Notes: generated from the sequence alone by a model not told the origin. 64,000 nt of DNA from an uncultured Erythrobacter sp. (GCA_947503275.1 CANNCZ010000002.1:1136733-1200732), one strand, 5' to 3'; shown: positions 35,113 through 44,317, numbered from the stretch's first letter. A program made the numbers and translations.

Positions 35113-35195
35113 GTCCGCAATTGGGTCGTTTGCAGACAGACGGCTTTAGTCTTGTGGCCACCTGGGAGCGGACAGTCAGCAACCGGCCCAGATCG
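35113..35195. repeat. Dispersed intergenic repeat, copy 3
   Basis: GTCCGCAATTGGGTCGT (35113-35129) is the exact reverse complement of the core at 45651-45667. GAGCGGACAGTCAGCAACCGGCCCAG-like sequence follows to 35195, resembling the second half of copy 2. The remainder of 35073-35371 has no other recognisable feature. Confidence 0.65.
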
Positions 35196-35371
35196 AGCCA
35201 CGTGATCAAGAACATTGAGACGCCGATTTTCGCGAGCTTTCAGTGCATGCGCTAGCCTACATCTCTCTTGCAATGTCAGGCTAGATTGCTGGTGTCCGCC
35301 CGGGACTCCACGCATCCATGTTTCATCCCAATTTCAGCACTAGCATCCGATCAGACCAACCGAGGATGACG

Positions 35372-35677
35372 ATGCACACTATAAAGCAAGCTCTCGCATT
35401 GACCGCAGCAGCATCGCTATTTGCATTGCCCGCTGCGGCTCAGGAGCGGCGGCCTCCCAAGCCCAATCTCGCTGAGATGGCGTCGGCAATGGAGGTTTCC
35501 GAGGAGGCGTTGGTAGGGTGCCTCCCCAAAAGGCAATCGGGCGAGCGGTCCCGCCCGCCGAAACCTAATTCAGGCGAACTTGCTGCTTGTCTCAAGAAGG
35601 CCGGCTTCAGCGTTACCGAAGGCAAGGTAAGCGAGACCCTGGAAGCTTTCAGACCTCAGCGACACCAGCGACAATAG
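35372..35677 (+). CDS. Small exported protein with duplicated PPKPN motif
   Basis: 101 residues from ATG 35372, where AGGA is suitably placed; ATG 35366 and 35318 are in frame. The signal peptide (TIKQALALTAAASLFALPAAA) is followed by two related segments, RRPPKPNLAEMASAMEVSEEALVGCL and RSRPPKPNSGELAACLKKAGF, shown here shortened by key residues PPKPN...C and PPKPN...C. The single cysteines in each repeat may pair. Function unknown. It belongs to the exported-protein-rich cluster that continues to 45.4 kb. Confidence 0.7.
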   Translation: MHTIKQALALTAAASLFALPAAAQERRPPKPNLAEMASAMEVSEEALVGCLPKRQSGERSRPPKPNSGELAACLKKAGFSVTEGKVSETLEAFRPQRHQRQ

Positions 35678-35742
35678 GCTGAGATCCGAGCTATTTCCGG
35701 TCATCTATCCAGCAACATGTACACGAGAGCCAGGAGGGACTT

Positions 35743-36144
35743 ATGAAGAGCATCCTCTATGCGGCACTCGCCGTAACGATAGCGATCACGGGCGTCACCT
35801 GCGCGGAAGCGCACAATGCGCAGGCTGAGCGTAGCCCTGAGCAGGACCGCCGCCAGCCAGATGGTCAACCAAAGCCGTCGCGAGATCGAAACGCTCCTGC
35901 AAGTCAACCGGCCCTCGCAAGCGCGGCTCCGGCAAACAATCGCGCCGGGCGCTCGCACCCCTTCGCCACCGGGAGCCGCTTTTCTCGCGCAAGCGCGCCA
36001 AATTATCGCCGTGTGGATCATCGCGAAAGCAGGCGTCTTTCTGCGCCCGCCAAAGGCTGTGTCTGGGTACGAGCGGGGAATGATGCTCTGCTTGTAAGAT
36101 TGTCCAACAACGTCGTGACACGCGTTGTTTCCAACGTGTTCTAG
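35743..36144 (+). CDS. RcnB family exported protein
   Basis: 133 residues with AGGAGGG upstream of ATG. A signal peptide (MKSILYAALAVTIAITGVTC) precedes a long charged, disordered stretch and a C-terminal RcnB-like domain: GCVWVRAGNDALLVRLSNN then VVTRVVSNVF. The E. coli RcnB protein tunes nickel/cobalt efflux from the periplasm; the wider family is poorly characterised. Metal handling is a reasonable guess given the SCO and YHYH neighbours. Confidence 0.72.
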   Translation: MKSILYAALAVTIAITGVTCAEAHNAQAERSPEQDRRQPDGQPKPSRDRNAPASQPALASAAPANNRAGRSHPFATGSRFSRASAPNYRRVDHRESRRLSAPAKGCVWVRAGNDALLVRLSNNVVTRVVSNVF

Positions 36145-36260
36145 AAAGCGACTTTTGCTGGCGGATATTGAGCAAGCGAGCTCCGGATTTGAATGGTGGC
36201 TACCGCTCGCTTTTTCAGACCACCGCAAAGTGGCCTTGAGGCGCTATTCCAGCAGCGATT

Positions 36261-36758
36261 CTAGAGGTCCTCAACGAACGGGATAAAGCGGCCAAGTACA
36301 ATCACACACGACCATGTCACGAGCGATAACCAGGCGACAAGATGAGCTCCGCCCGACAGGCTAGTCGATGCTGTTCCAGTGTCGAGTTGTGGCTTGATTC
36401 TGCGAAAGAAATAGATCGAGTTCAGACCCGCGAAACCTATGACAGCCATCTTTATCCAGAACGCGTAGTTCACGAGATACCTCTCTGAATCGCCGACAAT
36501 GAACAAGAGACCGGTCAGCAAATTGATCGCGAACCCGACCAAGGCAAATCTGACGAACATATCGACTTTATGGATCGGAACGGACGACGCGAAACCGACG
36601 ATCCGGAGATCGATAATCAGAAGCGATCCGAACAGCAGGCAAAGACCCATAAAGTGGGCCATTTCGAGAATTGGGAACACATATGGGTTACCCATCACAA
36701 ATGTGCTCAGCGCGCTGCCGTTCAGCGTCTCGATAATCCAGAGCAATGTTGCTTCCAT
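36261..36758 (-). CDS. Four-helix membrane protein, paralogue of preceding gene's C-terminus
   Basis: 165 residues with four hydrophobic helices. It aligns with the last 150 residues of the gene just upstream (36778-38409): both have YPI/YVFPI, a His (EMAHFMG and SLHAIGM), RxxGFAxSxP, NLxxGxxxFxG and NxAFWxK. The pattern resembles the DUF6644-like membrane family. The conserved His in the first helices could bind haem or metal; that is inference. It starts 19 bases after its partner's stop, so the two are probably co-transcribed. Confidence 0.72.
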   Translation of the reverse strand: MEATLLWIIETLNGSALSTFVMGNPYVFPILEMAHFMGLCLLFGSLLIIDLRIVGFASSVPIHKVDMFVRFALVGFAINLLTGLLFIVGDSERYLVNYAFWIKMAVIGFAGLNSIYFFRRIKPQLDTGTASTSLSGGAHLVAWLSLVTWSCVIVLGRFIPFVEDL

Positions 36759-36777
36759 GCTTCGCGCCTTTCGTTCT

Positions 36778-38409
36778 TCAGGACATGTAGCCGATCAATC
36801 GGCCCGCAATGATTGCCGCTATCCAGCTACTGATCGTCACGCCAGCCAGGATCCGATGGTTGCGCGAGATGTGTTCAGAGCGCGCGACGCATACTCGCAC
36901 GATTTGCCAAGTCAGGATCAGGCTCAAGGCGACCAGAAACAGCTTGGTCCAGAATGCCCAGTTGTAGAACAGCACGGATGCGCTTCCACAGAAAAGTGCA
37001 AATCCCGACACGAGATTCAGGATCAGTCCGCCGACCGCAATACGCAAATAGGGGCGCATAGCCGTGACGGGGATGGAAGCGGCAAACCCCAGCACCCGCA
37101 CGAGTAGCATCAAAGATACACCGACCACTACTGCCATACCTATGGCATGCAGCGAGAGGATGATCGGATAACCCCATATTGTGCTCGACACAATCGTCCC
37201 GACAAAAGAGCCTTCGAGCGCCAGCAAGATGCCATCGTCGGACTCTTCCTGTGTCCCCGTGCGTTCGTTCGTCAGATCCTCACACGCATAGGGCGCATAG
37301 GCTTCCTGTGTGAAAGCGACCTCATCGGATCCTTCGATCGACCCGGCAAAATAGAGCGGATCGGTCAAGGTGTATTCCCGTCTCAGGACGGTCCCATCCT
37401 CGCTTAGCGTAAAGCGCTCAACGACAGTGAGTTCGGTACTGTTCTTCAGTGTCTGAGGTCGCCCTCGTCCGCCTTCAGGACGTGGGGGGCGATCTGACTC
37501 GTCCGCGCCCTCAGGCGGCGGCGGCCTGTCGGGGCGCTCAGGGCGCCCGACTGCGTCTTGCGCCTGTCCACTCGACCCACCACGGTCACGAAGGGGCGCA
37601 CTGATCCAACCTTCGTCAAATCCGGTCGTGGTGACAACCAATGTGTTTCCGACCCACTCGCCTGTGGAGAATCCAGCAAGGCTCGGCACGACGTCTGCAG
37701 GTTTCTTCCGGCCATCGAGATGGATCGTCCGGACCAAATCCATGAAGCCATAGGTCAGTACGATTTCGCTGTCTGATTGGCGGATCGAATTGACGTTTTC
37801 GTTGAACCACCAATCCATGATGATGTTTGTGGGCAAGCAGTTGAACCTTGGGTTCTGGTCGGCACTTGCGTTAGCAACTGCTGCCTCACCGGCTTCGGTC
37901 AAAGTCACTTGAGGCGGCCCACCGCGGCGTTCATCCTCAGAGGATATCGCCCAGTTGCCTTCGAAATTCGGCTTCCCGTCTGGCCGGACGATCTGACGGT
38001 CCATAACTTCAATGTCGCCATCGTCGGCAAACACCGTGTCTCGCGTCGCAGTCACCCCGTTGGCAAAGGTGATCTCGTTCATATAACAGGTCGTGGGATC
38101 ATCACGAGCCGCCGCCCCTTTGACGCTCACCTGGCTGCCGATGACAAACATGTCTTCGGACCAGCCATTGCGCCTTAGGGTGGAGCCGGGAAGCAACTCG
38201 CACCGCACATTCGTGATGTTACCGTCGGCGTCTGAGGCGTCGAGGTAAACATAGGCATGCGGGTTCACCAATTTGATCTGAGTGATTTTCCCGGTCGCTT
38301 CAAAGCTCTTATCGGTGTCGAATTGACCGCTGACTCCATGATGCGCCGAGGCAGTCAGTGCGAACACCGTCAGCAAGGATGTGAGTACAAAGCCTCGCAA
38401 TACTTTCAT
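36778..38409 (-). CDS. Exported DUF6152 protein fused to a membrane domain
   Basis: 543 residues from ATG 38409, with AAGGA upstream. The signal peptide (VLRGFVLTSLLTVFALTASA) is followed by a DUF6152-like domain with HHGVSGQFD and VNPHAYVYLD, then a second extracytoplasmic domain (FNCLPTNIIMDWWFNENVN, WVGNTLVVTTTGF), a Pro/Arg/Glu linker around 285-325 and four C-terminal helices (from about 400). The helices are paralogous to the next gene. DUF6152 proteins are small and exported; the fusion to a membrane domain is unusual. Function unknown, possibly copper related. Confidence 0.75.
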   Translation of the reverse strand: MKVLRGFVLTSLLTVFALTASAHHGVSGQFDTDKSFEATGKITQIKLVNPHAYVYLDASDADGNITNVRCELLPGSTLRRNGWSEDMFVIGSQVSVKGAAARDDPTTCYMNEITFANGVTATRDTVFADDGDIEVMDRQIVRPDGKPNFEGNWAISSEDERRGGPPQVTLTEAGEAAVANASADQNPRFNCLPTNIIMDWWFNENVNSIRQSDSEIVLTYGFMDLVRTIHLDGRKKPADVVPSLAGFSTGEWVGNTLVVTTTGFDEGWISAPLRDRGGSSGQAQDAVGRPERPDRPPPPEGADESDRPPRPEGGRGRPQTLKNSTELTVVERFTLSEDGTVLRREYTLTDPLYFAGSIEGSDEVAFTQEAYAPYACEDLTNERTGTQEESDDGILLALEGSFVGTIVSSTIWGYPIILSLHAIGMAVVVGVSLMLLVRVLGFAASIPVTAMRPYLRIAVGGLILNLVSGFALFCGSASVLFYNWAFWTKLFLVALSLILTWQIVRVCVARSEHISRNHRILAGVTISSWIAAIIAGRLIGYMS

Positions 38410-38705
38410 GCTGCCATCCTTCTCGGAGTGCCCGAATTGGTCAGGTGCCCGCCTATCCGCAAGCGACTTAGAGCAATGGCTTATGTCTGGATTGTGGAGG
38501 GATTGTGGGCCGATCGCACAAATGGGATGCGCGCTGGGCTCTCCACATTTGCCACACAATTTGAGCTCAATCGGTCTGAGCCGGGCCGATGGCAAGCACG
38601 CCAAGCGCACCGATGGAATGTCGATACTAGGCGAAGCCAAAGCCATTCTGAGTCACCGCAAAAAAGCAATGCGGACAGGAGTAAAAGCGAGGGAATTCCT
38701 AACGA
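38410..38705. other. Divergent intergenic region of the YHYH/DUF6152 genes
   Basis: About 296 bases separate two divergently transcribed exported-protein genes and must hold both promoters. I see AGGGA upstream of the YHYH start and AAGGA upstream of the DUF6152 start, but no convincing promoter or palindrome. Confidence 0.5.
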
Positions 38706-40013
38706 ATGCCGACCACCGAAACTACAGCAAAATACGCGCTTATCATGGCTGGATCGGCTCTTGCACTGGCGGCTTGTACAGGCCCGAGCGGCGGCGGCGG
38801 CCGTGCCGGTGGCGGTCCGCCCGGAGGCGGGCAACGAGACGGCAGAGGCGGTGGCCCCAGCGAAGCTATGCTGGCCGCGTGCGAGGCCAAATCTTCCGGC
38901 GAAAGCTGCACGGCAGATGGCCAGAGTGGCTCATGTATGGCTCCGCGCTCCAATCTTCCCTTAGCGTGCGTTCCGGAGGGAGGCGGTCCTCTCCAACCGC
39001 GTGGGAACCAGGCCGAAGGAAGACCCGTAGGTGGCGCAAGAGCAAGCTCGAACACCGGAACACCGGTGCCTGGCACGCAGGCATACACACTCGGGATATT
39101 GTGTGATCACTCGGTCGATACATTCAATGCGCAGCTGCAGCTTCCAAGCCAGGCGATGTGGTCATGCGCAAGGGGGCAACGTCTGCTGACTTCAAACAGT
39201 GTCCCTATGCATCGCGTTGGTGAGTTCCCCAACCCGGGCAACCCAAGTCGGATCAGCGCGCAGCCCTACAGCGTTGCAATAACAACCAGCCCGGTCGCAT
39301 TCAGCGGTCCAGGAGGCCGGGTGAAGGAGCCCGCAGTCGCGCTTAATGGCGTGAAGTTCGACCCCGGCACCGCAGGCCGTTGCCCGGACACAATCAGCGA
39401 CCCGTCCGAATGCGATCTGGGACGTGGTGACGGTCAATGGTCGATCGAGGCGCTCGGACAGGACGTGTTCGATTTCGGAGAAGATGAAAACAACGCCCAC
39501 GTCCAGCCGACGGGCCACTATCACTACCATGGCGTTCCCGAAGGTATGCTGACAGGAGCGACAAGACGCGGTGAGACCATGCAACTGATCGGCTGGGCTG
39601 CCGACGGTTTCCCGATCTACGCCCGGTATGGCTACGCCGTCGCAAGATCCCCCTTATCCGGCATCAAAGCCATGGCCTCCAGTTATCGTGTAAAGTCGAC
39701 ACCTGATGCAGGCCGACCTTCCATAGAGCTGGTTCCGATGGGCGCCTTCACAAACGACTGGGAGTATGTCGAAGGTTTGGGTGATCTGGATGAATGCAAT
39801 GGCCGTTTCGCCGCCACTCCGGAGTTTCCGGAGGGGATTTACCACTATTATGCGACGGATACTTTTCCCTTCGTCCAACGCTGCGTGAAAGGGAGTGTTG
39901 AGTCCTCTCCGACCACAGAGCAGCGAGGTTCAGGTGGGCGTGAAGGACGGAACCGCGAGCGAAGAGGGCGCGAGAATGGTGGACGTCGCCAGCGGCCCGG
40001 TGGTGGATCGTAA
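38706..40013 (+). CDS. YHYH-domain lipoprotein with Cys-rich N-terminus
   Basis: 435 residues. The lipobox ALAAC (C24) is followed by a Gly-rich linker, a short Cys-rich segment (AACEAKSSGESCTADG, then GSCMAPRSNLPLACVP) and a YHYH domain with TGHYHYHGVPEGML and GFPIYARYGYA, ending with GIYHYYATDTFPFVQRC. The C-terminal 40 residues are Arg/Gly/Glu-rich. YHYH proteins are exported and of unknown function; the His/Tyr motif suggests metal binding. Its stop and the next start share TAATG. Confidence 0.86.
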   Translation: MPTTETTAKYALIMAGSALALAACTGPSGGGGRAGGGPPGGGQRDGRGGGPSEAMLAACEAKSSGESCTADGQSGSCMAPRSNLPLACVPEGGGPLQPRGNQAEGRPVGGARASSNTGTPVPGTQAYTLGILCDHSVDTFNAQLQLPSQAMWSCARGQRLLTSNSVPMHRVGEFPNPGNPSRISAQPYSVAITTSPVAFSGPGGRVKEPAVALNGVKFDPGTAGRCPDTISDPSECDLGRGDGQWSIEALGQDVFDFGEDENNAHVQPTGHYHYHGVPEGMLTGATRRGETMQLIGWAADGFPIYARYGYAVARSPLSGIKAMASSYRVKSTPDAGRPSIELVPMGAFTNDWEYVEGLGDLDECNGRFAATPEFPEGIYHYYATDTFPFVQRCVKGSVESSPTTEQRGSGGREGRNRERRGRENGGRRQRPGGGS

Positions 40014-40666
40014 TGATCCGGGTCTCCACTTTTTTGCTCTGTGCGCTTGCAGCTTTCTCCTCCCAAGCTGCAAGCGCACACCTGCTGCATAAGCAAAACG
40101 CGACGATGAAGATTGTCGACAACTCGGCGAACTTCGTAGTCTCCGTGCCGGTCAGTGCGCTGGACGATGTTGATCTCGACAGCGACGGCGTCCTGTCAAT
40201 CGAGGAACTGGAAGCTGGAACGGACCGGATCATCGCACAATTCAACGAGAGCTTCGAAGTCTATGACGGGGACGTGGCTGGGCAGCAGGCTCTGACACTG
40301 GTCACCTCACCGGAAACCCATAACCCAACTTTGCCGACCGATTATGTTGTCGTGATGCAGCGCGTTTTCTTTGATCAGAAGCCCAGTAGTCTGAGAATTT
40401 CATTCGACCTCTTCGGGGAGACCTCCGAGGAGCAAACACTGACCTTTCAAGGGACTGAAGGTGAGGATAGCGAAACCGCAATTCTGACGGCGGAGCAAAA
40501 TGAGCACACGTTCTTTGCGGCTCGTACCGCTGGACTCTCCGGTTCGCCGCGGGAAGTGGCCCAAAAATTAGGAGTGCAGGTCGAAAACTGGGCTTTGCTC
40601 GGGGGAATGGTTGCCGCCGCCATCGCCGTATTTAGTCTTTTGCGATTTCGCTGGTCGAGAGCCTGA
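40013..40666 (+). CDS. EF-hand membrane-anchored protein, HupE/UreJ-2-like head
   Basis: 217 residues. The signal peptide (VSTFLLCALAAFSSQAASA) ends before AHLLHKQNATMKI. An EF-hand loop DLDSDGVLSIEE binds calcium in such proteins. One C-terminal transmembrane helix (WALLGGMVAAAIAVFSLL) anchors the domain outside the membrane. The head resembles the extracytoplasmic N-terminal domain of HupE/UreJ-2 family membrane proteins, without their transporter helices. It is co-translated with the YHYH lipoprotein (TAATG overlap). Confidence 0.75.
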   Translation: MIRVSTFLLCALAAFSSQAASAHLLHKQNATMKIVDNSANFVVSVPVSALDDVDLDSDGVLSIEELEAGTDRIIAQFNESFEVYDGDVAGQQALTLVTSPETHNPTLPTDYVVVMQRVFFDQKPSSLRISFDLFGETSEEQTLTFQGTEGEDSETAILTAEQNEHTFFAARTAGLSGSPREVAQKLGVQVENWALLGGMVAAAIAVFSLLRFRWSRA

Positions 40667-40681
40667 CCTGCAGACTTCGAA

Positions 40682-41365
40682 CTATCGGACACCCTTTGGG
40701 TCGAACCGATATCCGCTGCCATAAACCGATACGATCGGCGCTGCTTTGTGGTCCACCGCAGCAATCTTCTTGCGAATGTTCTTGATGTGACTGTCTATGG
40801 CCCGATCAGTGGATTCTTCGGATCGTTCGCCCAGCTCATCCAAGAGCAATTCCCTCGAATAGACTACGCCTGGACGCCGCGCGAGGGCGGCGAGTATCCG
40901 ATATTCCGAGTTTGAAAGGTCGAGCGCGGTCCTCTTCCAGAATATCTGCATAAGATCCCGATCAATGCCAATTAGGTCCTCTTTCGCACCAATTCGCATG
41001 CCTTTCGCCCGGCGGATTTGAGCCTTCACACGCGCCATAAGCTCTTTTCCGCTGAAAGGCTTGGTGATGTAGTCATCCGCGCCGCCTTCGAGAGCAAAAA
41101 CCTTGTCTTCCTCTTCCCGTCTCGCGGAAACCATCATGATGGGGGCTGTGCTGGTGCTCCTTATTGCCCGAGCCAATTCCTGGCCATTACCCGCCGGCAG
41201 CATGATATCGAGAATGATCGCATCGGGATTGTCGGCTTTCACCCCATCGATCACGCCTCTCGCGTCGGGAAAACAACGCGTTTCGAACCCCTCCGCCCGC
41301 AGGAAATCGCTCACCAAAGCGGCGATCTTCGCATCATCCTCAACGATGAAGACGAGTTCAGCCAC
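40682..41365 (-). CDS. OmpR-family response regulator
   Basis: 227 residues from GTG 41365, overlapping the kinase stop as TAGTG. The receiver domain has the acidic pair FIVEDDAK, phospho-acceptor D53 in IILDIMLPAG and Lys in ITKPFSGKEL. The C-terminal winged helix has ALDLSNSEYRILAALARRPG and the recognition helix in STDRAIDSHIKNIRKKI. It should regulate the adjacent operon or the YHYH genes, but no operator can be assigned. Paired with the kinase upstream. Confidence 0.95.
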   Translation of the reverse strand: MAELVFIVEDDAKIAALVSDFLRAEGFETRCFPDARGVIDGVKADNPDAIILDIMLPAGNGQELARAIRSTSTAPIMMVSARREEEDKVFALEGGADDYITKPFSGKELMARVKAQIRRAKGMRIGAKEDLIGIDRDLMQIFWKRTALDLSNSEYRILAALARRPGVVYSRELLLDELGERSEESTDRAIDSHIKNIRKKIAAVDHKAAPIVSVYGSGYRFDPKGVR

Positions 41366-42843
41366 TAATCCCGTTCCTCGTGCTGATCGGTCATTCGATC
41401 TGGGCGGACCGGTATGGTGGCCGTGATCTTGAGACCGGCCAAAACAGATGGCTGGGCCTGAATTCTCCCGCCATGCGCTTCAACAATCACCGAGCAAACC
41501 GACAAACCAAGGCCGCTTCCGCCCAAATTGCGCGATCGCGACTTCTCGGCTCGAAACAGAGGATCAAACAAGCGCCCAAGATTTTCGGGGCTGACACCGG
41601 GCGCGCTGTCCTCGACAATCAGTTCGACATCAGGGCCCTTTATCGAAGCGGAGATCTGTATCCTCCCTGGGCTATCGGTATAAGCGCTGGCGTTGGAGAT
41701 CAGGTTCGCGAGCAGCTGCTCAATTCTCGCTTCGTCCCAAAAGACGACGACCGAGTCCGGCACCTGATTGAGGAGTTCGAGCGAGTGGCCTGCCGCAGCG
41801 CATTTATTCGAAAACCGGCGCTCCGCAGCGGCCAGCATGTGACGGACCTTGTTGCGCGCAAAACTGAAACTCGGCTTGGCCATATCGGATATGGCCATGA
41901 ACTGAAGGTCGTCGACGAGCAGTGACAGCCTGTTGGCCTCTTCGTCGAGCGACCGGATCGCGGCCGGGTCGAGCGGCCTTATCCCATCGGTAAGCGCTTC
42001 CAGTTCCCCTTGGAGGACCGTGAGCGGCGTGCGCAGCTCGTGTCCGACCTCTGCGAGCCAAGTCCGCCGTGCCTGTTGAAGACTGCCGAGCGTTTCTGCC
42101 ATCTGGTTTATGCTTTGCGCCAATGTTGCGATTTCTCCTGCGCCGCGGACCTCGGCCCGCTTCGAGAAATCGCCGTCAGCAGCGCTGCTTGCCACGTCTC
42201 CAATATCGGCGAGCAGCGCCGCGCCGCGTCTTGCGATCATGAGCGCTGCAATTGCTGCAAGCGCGAAGATGACGACTACCAGGATTGCGATGCCGGTAAA
42301 CTGATCGCGCAGGAACTCGGTCTCGATCCCTCTTGGCGACGGACCGATTGGGAGCAACACGGCTTCCCCAACCATCCTCCCTTCATGCATAATCGGACGC
42401 CGGACCGCTCCTGTGGTGTTTGGGCGCAATGGAGGGCCGGCCAGTCGTGAGCCATCCGGATCATATATCGACAGCCGCGGAAAAAAACCCGGAGGAGGAA
42501 GCGGACCCGGTCGTGTCCCTAAGCCGGGAGGAGGTGGACGCGCCGACGCGCCGGGTCGACCATTGGGTGGAGGCCGCGGCGGAACGTCTGCTTGTCGCCG
42601 AGGCTCCGCCCGTGGCCGAGGGTCAGGGATCATAGCGACAACCTGCTGAAGTCCTGCAGCAGGATCGCTCGCGATCAAGCTTTCGGCCTCGGCTACAAAC
42701 TCATTCAATCGCTGATAGTCGCGGTCTTCAAGGTAGGCGTCAAAGCCGCGACTGAGGCTCCAGGACGTGAGGACCGCCATCGAGAGAGCAGCGATCAGTG
42801 CGGACAAAGCCACAAGTAGGAATATCTGATAAAACAGACGCAT
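41365..42843 (-). CDS. Sensor histidine kinase with proline-rich sensor domain
   Basis: 492 residues. Transmembrane helices at about 9-30 and 183-204 flank a periplasmic domain with an unusual Pro-rich segment (74-120). A HAMP domain follows, then the H-box EVGHELRTPLTVLQ (H268), N-box LLANLISNASAY and G-box GLGLSVCSVIV, all BaeS-like. The stimulus is unknown. It shares a transcript direction with the SCO/MORN/YHYH genes 101 bases upstream, so it may sense what they handle. Confidence 0.93.
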   Translation of the reverse strand: MRLFYQIFLLVALSALIAALSMAVLTSWSLSRGFDAYLEDRDYQRLNEFVAEAESLIASDPAAGLQQVVAMIPDPRPRAEPRRQADVPPRPPPNGRPGASARPPPPGLGTRPGPLPPPGFFPRLSIYDPDGSRLAGPPLRPNTTGAVRRPIMHEGRMVGEAVLLPIGPSPRGIETEFLRDQFTGIAILVVVIFALAAIAALMIARRGAALLADIGDVASSAADGDFSKRAEVRGAGEIATLAQSINQMAETLGSLQQARRTWLAEVGHELRTPLTVLQGELEALTDGIRPLDPAAIRSLDEEANRLSLLVDDLQFMAISDMAKPSFSFARNKVRHMLAAAERRFSNKCAAAGHSLELLNQVPDSVVVFWDEARIEQLLANLISNASAYTDSPGRIQISASIKGPDVELIVEDSAPGVSPENLGRLFDPLFRAEKSRSRNLGGSGLGLSVCSVIVEAHGGRIQAQPSVLAGLKITATIPVRPDRMTDQHEERD

Positions 42844-42944
42844 GCGCGAAGCTATGGAGCCTTCCCCTTCAGAAACTTATCCCAGAAAGGCACTGACATA
42901 GCAGACGCTGGGTAGTGGGAAACGATCAAACGAACCAGTGATCC

Positions 42945-43736
42945 CTATGCTTGTGGCTGTTCTTCACGAAGCAGTTCGATATCGGCAATAAGATTCAGAA
43001 TCGCGTTGCGAGACAGCCCGTTATAGATCCCCCGTATCATACCGTTCCTGTCCACGAGCAAGATATTCTCCGTGTGCTTGAAATCGCCTTTCGCTTCGCC
43101 TTCACCCATGTCTTCGCTGGCGAAATATCCTTCCTTTGCAACAGCGTAGATTCTATCGCGGTCACCCGTGACAAGATCCCATGTCGAACTGTCGACACCT
43201 CTCTCATTCGCATAAGCGCGCAGCACGTCGACAGTGTCGATTTCGGGCGTGATGGAATGAGATAGAATGCGCACATCATCCATGCCTGAAATCGCGTCCT
43301 GAACGGTCAAAAGACGCTCATTGATTGGCGAACAAATGCCCGGACATGTCGCGAAGAAGAATGTCGCAACGTAGATCGTATCATCGTAGCTCAGCCTCGA
43401 AACGGTATCGCCGTCCTGATTGACGAATGTGAACTCTGGGATCCGGTGGAATGCTCGCAAGTCTTCGGAACCGGCCTCCAACCATAAAGGCGTGAAACTT
43501 TCGGTGTTGAAATAGGGGAGCGTCTGCCCCGCCTTGTCAGCCATGACCGCGTCAAGAGTCGTGTCATCCGCCTCGACCTCGACCTCGAGATGATCACCCC
43601 GATGCGCATGGTCGCCATGATCATGGTTAGAACGACCCAGCTGATCGGGCGAGTCCTTGCAGGCGGAGAAGCTCAGCAGTGCGCTCGCTAATAGGATGGA
43701 TACGCTCGCGTTCGCCGCTTTCGAGACCCCATTCAC
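42945..43736 (-). CDS. SCO1/SenC family lipoprotein with His-rich N-terminus
   Basis: 263 residues from GTG 43736, overlapping the MORN stop as GTGA. The lipobox FSAC (C26) is followed by a His-rich segment NHDHGDHAHRGDH that could bind metal. The thioredoxin-like SCO domain has the copper motif CPGIC (C131, C135) and the distal ligand H221 in GDFKHTENILLVD. SCO proteins deliver copper to cytochrome oxidase or act as thiol reductants. No oxidase genes lie nearby, so a different client is possible. Confidence 0.93.
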   Translation of the reverse strand: MNGVSKAANASVSILLASALLSFSACKDSPDQLGRSNHDHGDHAHRGDHLEVEVEADDTTLDAVMADKAGQTLPYFNTESFTPLWLEAGSEDLRAFHRIPEFTFVNQDGDTVSRLSYDDTIYVATFFFATCPGICSPINERLLTVQDAISGMDDVRILSHSITPEIDTVDVLRAYANERGVDSSTWDLVTGDRDRIYAVAKEGYFASEDMGEGEAKGDFKHTENILLVDRNGMIRGIYNGLSRNAILNLIADIELLREEQPQA

Positions 43737-44317
43737 GGCACGGGCTCTTTCACTTCCGCGCAGATCTTCGAGTTCCGCAAACCGTAGCTCTTACCGTTTC
43801 TGATCTCGAAATTCTCGTACAGCTTACCGTTCTTACGCCATGCCTGCTGCAAGCCTGTGGGGACGCCGTTTTTGTAGAAATGCCGTTTGTATTCCTCACC
43901 GGTCTTGTACCAGGCCCAGGCCTCGCCTTCCTGCCGGTCAGCCAAGAACATCGCTCGGGACCGCAGGTTTCTATTCGACCACCAGGTTCGTGAAACTCCT
44001 GCACGCAAGCCCTGCTTGAAATGGGTTTCGTAGGCCATCCTTCCGTCGGGGAACCAGATGCGAGATGGCCCATCGCGCAGTCCTTCGACGAAACTGTCAG
44101 ATTCAGCCAAACGGCCGTCGAGATTGTGCTTTTGAGAGATGCCGGTGAAAGGTCGTCCGTCATACATGCGCAGGCCGTTCGCAGGATTGATCGATATCAT
44201 TGCGGCATCCACCACCTCGGGCTCCGATCCAACAGCTACCGCCGCAACGCCCGCGACGCTGGCGCAAGACAGCGCCAGTGCCGCAAAAATTGCTCGATTT
44301 GTCTTACCGATAGCCAT
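43733..44317 (-). CDS. Exported MORN-repeat protein
   Basis: 194 residues from ATG 44317, sharing one base with the upstream stop (TGATG). A signal peptide (TNRAIFAALALSCASVAGVAA) is followed by at least four MORN_2-type repeats, such as GPSRIWFPDGRMAYETHF and GLQQAWRKNGKLYENF. Proteins of this type are sometimes labelled YwqK antitoxin, but no toxin is present. The repeats often mediate contacts at membranes. It sits between a YHYH lipoprotein and SCO with overlapping codons, so they are co-translated. Confidence 0.85.
   Translation of the reverse strand: MAIGKTNRAIFAALALSCASVAGVAAVAVGSEPEVVDAAMISINPANGLRMYDGRPFTGISQKHNLDGRLAESDSFVEGLRDGPSRIWFPDGRMAYETHFKQGLRAGVSRTWWSNRNLRSRAMFLADRQEGEAWAWYKTGEEYKRHFYKNGVPTGLQQAWRKNGKLYENFEIRNGKSYGLRNSKICAEVKEPVP

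Noticed and set aside
43733..44317. YwqK-type antitoxin
   Set aside because: Only the MORN repeats match; there is no toxin partner and the protein has a signal peptide.
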